From assembly GCF_008704535.1 (NCBI RefSeq), contig NZ_CP023701.1, forward strand, positions 3,162,001 through 3,226,000: a DNA stretch of 64,000 nucleotides, given 5' to 3'. Position 1 is the first letter of the stretch; the number at the start of each line of letters is the position of its first letter. The position numbers and the translations under genes are program-made. Origin of the DNA: Streptomyces subrutilus. GTDB lineage: Bacteria > Actinomycetota > Actinomycetes > Streptomycetales > Streptomycetaceae. The notes beneath the pieces were generated by a model. It was given only the letters and a program-made list of their open reading frames with translations. It had not been told where the DNA came from and did not search any database. Shown in pieces: positions 58,417 through 64,000 of this stretch.

Positions 58417-59301
58417 TCAGCGCGTGGCGTGGCGGAGCATCGCCCTGACGCCGGGCCGGCCGGCGTGCTTGACGGCGCCGGGCAGCAGGGTGATCGCGTG
58501 CAGCCGGGAGGAGAGGTGGAGCCGGGAGATCTTGGCGGCGTGCGGCCAGCCGTGCCGTTCCAGCCGGTCGGCGGTTTCCAGGAAGAAGCGCTTGGCCTCC
58601 TCGAAGCGGTGGCCGGTGTAGGCCTTCGCCGAGGACTCGCTGCCGGCGTGCCGGCGGTAGCTGAAGCAGACCTCCGGCGTGGTGGCCAGGGTCTCCCCCG
58701 CGACCAGCAGGTCGATGACGAGGGCGAGGTCCTGGATCACGCCCAGGTCGGCACGGAAACCGAAGGGCTTGACCGCTTCGGTCCGCCAGCAGATGGACGG
58801 GAAGTACAGCCAGTTGCCGCGCAGCAGGCCGGCGGCCAGCTCCTCCCCGCCGAGCAGGGCCCGCTCCTGCCCCTGGGGCGAGTACAGCTTGCGCTTGGTG
58901 CGGTCGACCAGGGTGTCGAACGGCAGCCCGTCGGTGCCGATCACCCGGACCCCCGGCTGGATCATCGCGGCGGACGGCTCGCGGTCGGCCGCCGCCCGCA
59001 CCACCTGGAGGTAGTTCGGGTGCATGAGGTCGTCGCAGCCCATGAGGACCAGGTACTCGTACTCGGCGAGCTCGACGCAGCGGTTGAAGTTGCCGGTCAC
59101 ACCGAGGTTGTGCTCGTTGCGGAAGTAGCGGACCCGCGGGTCCGCCAGGGCTGCGAACCAGCCGGGGACGTCCGGCTCGCTGCCGTCGTCGACGACCGTG
59201 AGCCGCCAGTCGTCACCGTCCTGGGCCAGGACGCTGCGGACCGCGTCCTGCATCAGCGCGACGTCGCCGTAGTACGGCAACAGGATTTCGAAACGCGACA
59301 T
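58417..59301 (-). CDS. Family 2 glycosyltransferase
   Basis: 294 aa, GT-A fold. FEILLPYYGDVALMQDAVRSVLAQ, VVDDGSEPDVPGWF, NLGVTGNFNRCVELAEYEYLVLMGCDD (DxD-like CDD) are present. Later FRADLGVIQDLALVIDLLVAG and a C-terminal helical part. Soluble inverting transferase adding a sugar to a lipid-linked acceptor; donor unknown. Confidence 0.9.
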   Translation of the reverse strand: MSRFEILLPYYGDVALMQDAVRSVLAQDGDDWRLTVVDDGSEPDVPGWFAALADPRVRYFRNEHNLGVTGNFNRCVELAEYEYLVLMGCDDLMHPNYLQVVRAAADREPSAAMIQPGVRVIGTDGLPFDTLVDRTKRKLYSPQGQERALLGGEELAAGLLRGNWLYFPSICWRTEAVKPFGFRADLGVIQDLALVIDLLVAGETLATTPEVCFSYRRHAGSESSAKAYTGHRFEEAKRFFLETADRLERHGWPHAAKISRLHLSSRLHAITLLPGAVKHAGRPGVRAMLRHATR

Positions 59302-59310
59302 CGTCTCCGC

Positions 59311-60117
59311 CTAGGCCTTCGTCAGCTCACGGCCGAGCTGCTCGGCGGTGCGCCGTCGGGAGGCGTCGTAGGACGGGGAGCCGGGGGCGAACGCCTTCAG
59401 TTCCTTGGGCATGCGCCGGATCATCGCGAGCAGCAGCACCAGGCCGGCCCGGGTGAGGTAGACCATCGCCTTGAGCGGCGAGGCGCTCGGCCGGCCGGTG
59501 GTGCGGGCCCGCATCGCCACGGGGACCTGGCGGACGGTGAAGCCCGAGCGGGCGGCGCCGACCATGGACTCGATGGTGTCGCCGAGGTACTCGACCGGGT
59601 ACCAGCGGGCGAAGAATTCTATGAGGGGCCGGTTGCAGGCCCGGAAACCCGAGGTGGTGTCGGTGAGCTTGGTCCGGGTGATCCGGGAGAGCACCACGGA
59701 CAGCAACGACATCGCCCACTTGCGCGGACCGCGCACCTGGTAGTCGCCGTCGCCGGCGAACCGGGCGCCTATGACGAGGTCGGCGTCGCCGGTGGCGAGC
59801 CGTTCGAGCAGGGCCGGGACGTAGGCCGGGTCGTGCTGGCCGTCGGCGTCCACCTGGATCGCCACGTCGTAGCCGTGCTGCTGCGCGTAGCGGTAGCCGA
59901 GGCGCATCGCGCCGCCGACGCCCAGGTTGAACGGCAGCTGGGCGACGGCCGAACCGGCTGCGCGCGCTACCGCGGCGGTGTTGTCCGTCGAGCCGTCGTC
60001 GACCACCAGGGTGTCGACGTAGGGCAGTTGGGCCTGGATCTCGCGCAGGACGGAGGGCAGTCCGTCCTCCTCGTTCCAGGCGGGAAGGATGATCAGGACG
60101 CGACGACCGTCGTTCAC
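59311..60117 (-). CDS. DPM1-like family 2 glycosyltransferase
   Basis: 268 aa. VLIILPAWNEEDGLPSVLREI, VDDGSTDNTAAVA, LPFNLGVGGAMRLGYRYA, IQVDADGQHDP (metal-binding DAD) and FRACNRPLIEFFARWYPVEYLGD. These resemble polyprenyl-phosphate sugar synthases, which would supply the GT-C enzyme. GTG 60117 overlaps the DUF2304 stop (GTGA), so the two are coupled. Confidence 0.9.
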   Translation of the reverse strand: MNDGRRVLIILPAWNEEDGLPSVLREIQAQLPYVDTLVVDDGSTDNTAAVARAAGSAVAQLPFNLGVGGAMRLGYRYAQQHGYDVAIQVDADGQHDPAYVPALLERLATGDADLVIGARFAGDGDYQVRGPRKWAMSLLSVVLSRITRTKLTDTTSGFRACNRPLIEFFARWYPVEYLGDTIESMVGAARSGFTVRQVPVAMRARTTGRPSASPLKAMVYLTRAGLVLLLAMIRRMPKELKAFAPGSPSYDASRRRTAEQLGRELTKA

Positions 60118-60515
60118 GACTTCACCTGTGCCTCGATGGCGCCGGAGTCCTCCGTGCGCGGCGACGTGCTGGGGTAACCGCCCTGCTGGACGAGATGCGC
60201 GCGGATGAGGGCCACGTCCTCCGCGAGGATGCGGGTCTCCGCCTCCAGCCGGCTGGTCTCCCAGCTCAGGTGCAGGCTGACCAGCAGGACCAGGACGAAG
60301 CCGGTGAACAGGACCAGGCTCGCGCCCGAGGCCACTCCGAGGCTCTTCGCCACCGGGTCCAGCAGGTTCGGCACGAATCCGAGCGGCGCGACCAGCAGCC
60401 CGATGGCCAGCCATATCGCGGCGTACTTCTCCCGCAGTTGCTGACGGCGCAGCAGCTCGAGGATGTACCCCAGCACCAGCACACCGGTGATGGAGGTCAG
60501 GACGGAGAGTTGCAC
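60114..60515 (-). CDS. DUF2304 membrane protein
   Basis: 133 aa from GTG 60515 (AAAGG upstream); an ATG at 60566 would add 17 residues without a ribosome site. Three spans (VLTSITGVLVLGYILELL, YAAIWLAIGLLVAPLGFVPNLLD, GASLVLFTGFVLVLLVSLHLSWETSRLE), then a short cytosolic tail. DUF2304 genes are regularly paired with DPM1-like GT2 genes, as here, and probably hold the synthase at the membrane. Confidence 0.88.
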   Translation of the reverse strand: MQLSVLTSITGVLVLGYILELLRRQQLREKYAAIWLAIGLLVAPLGFVPNLLDPVAKSLGVASGASLVLFTGFVLVLLVSLHLSWETSRLEAETRILAEDVALIRAHLVQQGGYPSTSPRTEDSGAIEAQVKS

Positions 60516-60634
60516 GGGGGCGGCGCCTTTCGCGCGAAGGGGCCAACGGCTTTGTCGTAGAAGCATATGGCACGTCAGAAGACGCCGATCGGGCCCGGAA
60601 GGGTTCCCCCGGCCCCGCCCCGGCGCCGTGTGGT

Positions 60635-60656
60635 GCGGAGCGGCCGGCCGGTCCGC
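60635..60656. terminator. Near-palindrome after rfbD
   Basis: GCGGAGCGGCC (60635-60645) and GGCCGGTCCGC (60646-60656), one mismatch, immediately beyond the rfbD stop. Confidence 0.6.
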
Positions 60657-61568
60657 TCAGCTCTCCGACGGAGGCTTCAGCAGGTCGGCGAAGGCGGGGC
60701 GCCCGAGGGCATCGGCGAGCTGGGCCTGCCACCCGGGCAGCGGCTCCAGCCCGGCCCGCGCCCAGCGGTCGTGACCAAGCACACTGAACGCGGGCCGGGC
60801 GGCGGGGCGTACGAACGCCTCGGAGGTGGTGGGGCGGATGCGCTCGGGGTCCAGGCCGCTGAGCCGGTACGCCTCGCGGGCCAGCCCGAACCAGGTGGTG
60901 CGGCCGCTCGCGGTGCCGTGGTAGACCCCGGCCGGGGCGCGCCCGGCAAGGGCGGCGAGGCCGAGTTCGACGAGGCGGGCGGCCAGGGCGCGGGTCCAGG
61001 TGGGCTGGCCGTGCTGGTCGTCGACCACGTCGAGGTGGTCGCGCCGGGCCGCGAGCCCGAGCATGGTGGCGACGAAGTTCGGGCCGTGCTCGCCGTACAG
61101 CCAGGCCGTGCGGACCACGTAGCCGTCGTACGGGAGCAGTTCGGCGACGGCCTGCTCGCCGACGAGCTTGGAGCGGCCGTACGCGTTGACCGGGCCGGTG
61201 GCCGCGGACTCGGCGTAGGGCTCGGTGGCGTCGCCGGGCAGCACGTAGTCGGTGGAGACGTGCAGGAGGCGGGCGCCGGCCTCGGCGCAGGCCGCGGCGA
61301 GGACCCGTACGCCGGTGCCGTTGACGGCGGTGGCCGCGGTCTCGGCGCTCTCCGCGCCGTCCACGTCGGTCCAGGCGGCGCAGTTGACGACGACGGCCGC
61401 GCCCTCGACGGCGGAGCGGACGGCCGCGGGGTCGGTGATGTCGAGGTCGGCGCGGCGCAGGCCCACGGCCTCGATGCCGGCGTCGGCGAGGGCGGCGAGG
61501 ACGTCCCGGCCGAGCATCCCGGCGGCGCCGGTCACCAGCCAGCGGGCGGCTGCGGGGTTCGCGCTCAC
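60657..61568 (-). CDS. rfbD: dTDP-4-dehydrorhamnose reductase
   Basis: 303 aa extended SDR. WLVTGAAGMLGRDVLAALA, VVNCAAWTDVDGAE, STDYVLPGD and the YGRSKLVGE (YxxxK) motif are present, and the GQPTWTRALAARL substrate region. It reduces dTDP-4-keto-L-rhamnose to dTDP-L-rhamnose. GTG 61568 overlaps the rfbB stop (GTGA). Confidence 0.95.
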   Translation of the reverse strand: MSANPAAARWLVTGAAGMLGRDVLAALADAGIEAVGLRRADLDITDPAAVRSAVEGAAVVVNCAAWTDVDGAESAETAATAVNGTGVRVLAAACAEAGARLLHVSTDYVLPGDATEPYAESAATGPVNAYGRSKLVGEQAVAELLPYDGYVVRTAWLYGEHGPNFVATMLGLAARRDHLDVVDDQHGQPTWTRALAARLVELGLAALAGRAPAGVYHGTASGRTTWFGLAREAYRLSGLDPERIRPTTSEAFVRPAARPAFSVLGHDRWARAGLEPLPGWQAQLADALGRPAFADLLKPPSES

Positions 61569-62542
61569 TTCTGCAGGGCCGCCTTCGCCTTGAGCGGCTC
61601 CCACCAGGCGCGGTTCTCGCGGTACCAGTCGATGGTGGCCTTGATGCCGTCCTCGAAGCCGATCTGCGGGGCGTAGCCGAGCTCGGCGCCGATCTTGCCT
61701 ATGTCGATGGAGTAGCGCAGGTCGTGGCCCTTGCGGTCCTCCACGGGCTCGACCATGTCCCAGCCGAGGCCGGCGGCGTCGAGGAGGACGCCGGTGAGCT
61801 CCTTGTTGGTGAGCTCGGTGCCGCCGCCGATGTTGTAGACCTCGCCGGCGCGGCCCTTGCGCAGGGCCAGGTCGATGCCGCGGCAGTGGTCGGAGACGTG
61901 CAGCCAGTCGCGCACGTTGCCGCCGTTGCCGTACAGCGGGACCTTCTTGCCGTCCATCAGGTTCGAGACGAACAGCGGGATGACCTTCTCCGGGAACTGG
62001 TAGTGCCCGTAGTTGTTGGAGCAGCGCGTGACCACCACGTCCATGCCGTGGGTGCGGTGGTAGGCCAGGGCCAGCAGGTCGGAGGAGGCCTTCGACGCGG
62101 AGTACGGGGAGTTCGGCACCAGCGGCCACTCCTCGGTCCAGGAGCCCTCGGCGATCGAGCCGTAGACCTCGTCGGTGGAGATGTGGACGAAGCGGCCGAC
62201 CCCGTGCTTGCGGGCGGCGTCCAGGAGGACCTGGGTGCCCACGACGTTGGTCAGGACGAAGGGGCCCGCACCGGCGATGGAGCGGTCCACGTGCGACTCG
62301 GCGGCGAAGTGGACGACCGCGTCGTGACCGGCCATCACCTGGTCGACGGCGGCCGGGTCGCAGATGTCGCCCTGGACGAAGGCGTATCCGGGGTGGTCGG
62401 CGACCGGTGCGAGGTTGGCTTCGACGCCCGAGTAGGTCAGTTTGTCGAAGACCGTGATCCGCGCCGACGGGTCCGCACCGAGCTGCTGCCGGACGAATTC
62501 TGAACCGATGAAGCCGGCGCCGCCGGTCACGAGGATGCGCAT
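61565..62542 (-). CDS. rfbB: dTDP-glucose 4,6-dehydratase
   Basis: 325 aa extended SDR. VTGGAGFIGSEFVRQQL, VVHFAAESHVDRSI, HISTDEVYGSIAEGSWTE (catalytic Asp-Glu pair) and YSASKASSD. It makes dTDP-4-keto-6-deoxyglucose. ATG 62542. A TAGACT box on the minus strand (62557-62552) lies 9 nt upstream. It is divergent from rfbA with an 81-nt shared region. Confidence 0.97.
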   Translation of the reverse strand: MRILVTGGAGFIGSEFVRQQLGADPSARITVFDKLTYSGVEANLAPVADHPGYAFVQGDICDPAAVDQVMAGHDAVVHFAAESHVDRSIAGAGPFVLTNVVGTQVLLDAARKHGVGRFVHISTDEVYGSIAEGSWTEEWPLVPNSPYSASKASSDLLALAYHRTHGMDVVVTRCSNNYGHYQFPEKVIPLFVSNLMDGKKVPLYGNGGNVRDWLHVSDHCRGIDLALRKGRAGEVYNIGGGTELTNKELTGVLLDAAGLGWDMVEPVEDRKGHDLRYSIDIGKIGAELGYAPQIGFEDGIKATIDWYRENRAWWEPLKAKAALQK

Positions 62543-62611
62543 AATACGAAGAGTCTAGCCGCTAGCCGAACGTCACAGGCCCGTGGCTCCGTTGCCCCGC
62601 ACGCTCTCGCA

Positions 62612-62617
62612 TAGGGT
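62612..62617 (+). promoter_or_regulatory. -10 element, leaderless rfbA
   Basis: TAGGGT ends 6 nt before ATG 62624, with no Shine-Dalgarno sequence, in the short divergent rfbB/rfbA spacer. Confidence 0.55.
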
Positions 62618-62623
62618 TCTCCC

Positions 62624-63499
62624 ATGCGTGGAATCCTCTTGGCCGGTGGCACCGGATCGCGACTCTGGCCGCTGACCCGGGCAGTCTCGAAGCAGCTGCT
62701 GCCCGTCTTCGACAAGCCGATGATCTACTATCCGCTCTCCACCCTGGTGATGGCGGGCATAACCGAAGTCCTGATCATCACCACACCGGACGACCGCGAC
62801 CAGTTCGAGCGCCTGCTCGGCGACGGCTCCCAGTTCGGGCTGCGGCTGGAGTACGCCGTCCAGGAGCGCCCCGAGGGGATCGCCCAGGCCTTCGTCCTCG
62901 GCGCCGACTTCATCGGCGACGACTCCGTCGCGCTCATCCTCGGCGACAACATCTTCCACGGCAGCGGCCTGGGCACCCGGCTCTCCGAGCACACCGGGTC
63001 CGCGGGCGGCCGCGTGTTCGCCTACCCGGTGGCCGACCCGACCGCGTACGGCGTGGTCGAGTTCGACGAGAAGGGCCAGGCCATCTCCATCGAGGAGAAG
63101 CCGGCCGCGCCCAAGTCCCGCTACGCCGTGCCCGGTCTGTACTTCTACGACAACCGCGTCGTCGAGATAGCCCGCGGGCTGAAGCCCAGCGCCCGCGGCG
63201 AGCTGGAGATCACCGCGGTCAACGACGCGTACCTCCAGGCCGGCGAGCTGAACGTCACCATCCTCGACCGCGGCACCGCCTGGCTGGACACCGGCACCTT
63301 CGTCTCGATGGTGCAGGCCTCGGAGTTCGTGCGCGTCATAGAGGAGCGCCAGGGCTTCAAGATCGGCTGCATCGAGGAGGCGTCCTGGCGGGCCGGCCTG
63401 ATCGACTCGGCCCAGCTGCGCGCGCTCGCCGAACCGCTGACGAAGAGCGGCTACGGCGACTACCTGCTGACCCTGCTGGACGAGGAGGAAGCCCGATGA
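62624..63499 (+). CDS. rfbA: Glucose-1-phosphate thymidylyltransferase
   Basis: 291 aa, normal length. [38 protein letters not shown] (nucleotide loop), [22 protein letters not shown] and [22 protein letters not shown]. It activates glucose 1-phosphate as dTDP-glucose, the first rhamnose step. The stop overlaps the next start (ATGA). Confidence 0.97.
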   Translation: MRGILLAGGTGSRLWPLTRAVSKQLLPVFDKPMIYYPLSTLVMAGITEVLIITTPDDRDQFERLLGDGSQFGLRLEYAVQERPEGIAQAFVLGADFIGDDSVALILGDNIFHGSGLGTRLSEHTGSAGGRVFAYPVADPTAYGVVEFDEKGQAISIEEKPAAPKSRYAVPGLYFYDNRVVEIARGLKPSARGELEITAVNDAYLQAGELNVTILDRGTAWLDTGTFVSMVQASEFVRVIEERQGFKIGCIEEASWRAGLIDSAQLRALAEPLTKSGYGDYLLTLLDEEEAR

Positions 63500-64000
63500 A
63501 GTTCCGCGAGCTGTCCATCGAGGGCGCGTTCGAGATCACCCCTCAGCTGCACGGCGACCCGCGCGGCCTGTTCACCGAGTGGTACCGCTTCGACCGGCTC
63601 GCCGAGGTCGTCGGACACCCGCTGAACCTCGCGCAGGGCAACCTGTCCGTCTCCGCCGCCGGCGTGGTCCGCGGCGTCCACTTCGCCGACGTGCCGCCCG
63701 GCCAGGCCAAGTACGTGACCTGCGTGCGCGGCGCCGTCCTCGACGTGATCGTCGACCTGCGCGTCGGCTCCCCCACCTTCGGCCGCTGGGAGGGCGTGCG
63801 CCTCGACGACGCCGACCGCCGTGCCGTCTACATCGCCGAGGGCCTGGGCCACGGCTTCTGCGCGCTGAGCGACGACGCCACGCTCTCCTACCTCTGCTCC
63901 GAGCCGTACAACCCGACCGGTGAGCACGCGGTGCACCCGCTCGACCCCGACCTGGCCATCGAGTGGCCGGCCGACGTGCCGCAGCTGTCCGCCCGCGACG
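63496..64000 (+). CDS. rfbC: dTDP-4-dehydrorhamnose 3,5-epimerase, 5' part
   Basis: 168 residues visible, cut by the window end. Cupin fold: [68 protein letters not shown]. The catalytic His is in [10 protein letters not shown] and the Tyr in [33 protein letters not shown] is the substrate pocket. ATG 63496 overlaps the rfbA stop; GAGGAGG lies upstream. Confidence 0.95.
   Translation, partial: MKFRELSIEGAFEITPQLHGDPRGLFTEWYRFDRLAEVVGHPLNLAQGNLSVSAAGVVRGVHFADVPPGQAKYVTCVRGAVLDVIVDLRVGSPTFGRWEGVRLDDADRRAVYIAEGLGHGFCALSDDATLSYLCSEPYNPTGEHAVHPLDPDLAIEWPADVPQLSARD

Overview
The window is high-G+C actinobacterial chromosome, almost certainly Streptomyces or a very close relative. Three things point there: the developmental genes bldM and whiD lie side by side, the groES promoter carries CIRCE operators, and the order glpD - guaB3 - guaB - shbA - bldM - whiD - groEL1/groES - tsa genes - alr - glmS - coaA - glmM - rpsI/rplM - truA - rpoA/spc/S10 ribosomal cluster is that of a conserved Streptomyces core. 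No phage, insertion sequence, CRISPR array, tRNA or rRNA was found.

Layout. (1) 1-3020: the 5' part of glpD, a divergently read UDP-sugar dehydrogenase homologue that lacks most catalytic residues of its family, and a small membrane protein. (2) 3047-8347: purine synthesis (guaB3, guaB) and development or sigma control (shbA, bldM, whiD). A sigma-BldN-type promoter precedes bldM and a sigma-R-type promoter precedes guaB. (3) 8489-10965: a LysR regulator, a MOSC protein and an SDR. (4) 11057-18913: groEL1/groES with two CIRCE sites, a chimeric pseudogene (response regulator fused to an LCP protein tail), a RodA/FtsW-like SEDS protein, two tandem NodB deacetylase lipoproteins and a THUMP-like methyltransferase. 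(5) 18953-29279: a long minus-strand run of t6A genes (tsaD, tsaB, tsaE), rimI, a hydrolase, alr, nnrDE, acpS and glmS. It is interrupted by a plus-strand L,D-transpeptidase-like protein and by a tiny minus-strand gene behind an iron-box-like palindrome. (6) 29497-38223: coaA, a DUF389 membrane protein, glmM, rpsI-rplM, a GT87-like membrane protein, an ABC-F ATPase and truA. (7) 38315-54442: rplQ-rpoA-rpsK-rpsM-rpmJ-infA-map-adk-secY followed by the spc and S10 ribosomal operons, all on the minus strand. rpmJ (37 aa) is included. (8) 54443-55262: a long leader or intergenic region. (9) 55263-64000: a surface-glycan cluster (GT-C enzyme, flippase-like protein, two GT2 enzymes, DUF2304 protein) and dTDP-rhamnose genes (rfbD, rfbB divergent from rfbA, rfbC), cut by the window end.

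How they work together: most of the window is translation (ribosomal proteins, RNA polymerase alpha, IF-1, SecY, t6A and pseudouridine modification) and cell-wall precursor supply (GlmS, GlmM, Alr, NodB deacetylases, SEDS protein, rhamnose donors). Developmental control is placed in the purine locus. Many neighbouring genes overlap by ATGA, GTGA or TGATG, which implies translational coupling. At least eight genes have a -10-like hexamer 6-7 nt before the start codon and no Shine-Dalgarno sequence, which implies leaderless transcripts.

I did not see a clearly new multi-gene system. The best leads are the UDP-sugar dehydrogenase pseudoenzyme, the iron-box microgene, the catalytically empty L,D-transpeptidase-like protein, the His-rich tails on both GroEL1 and TsaD, and the RR-LCP chimeric remnant.
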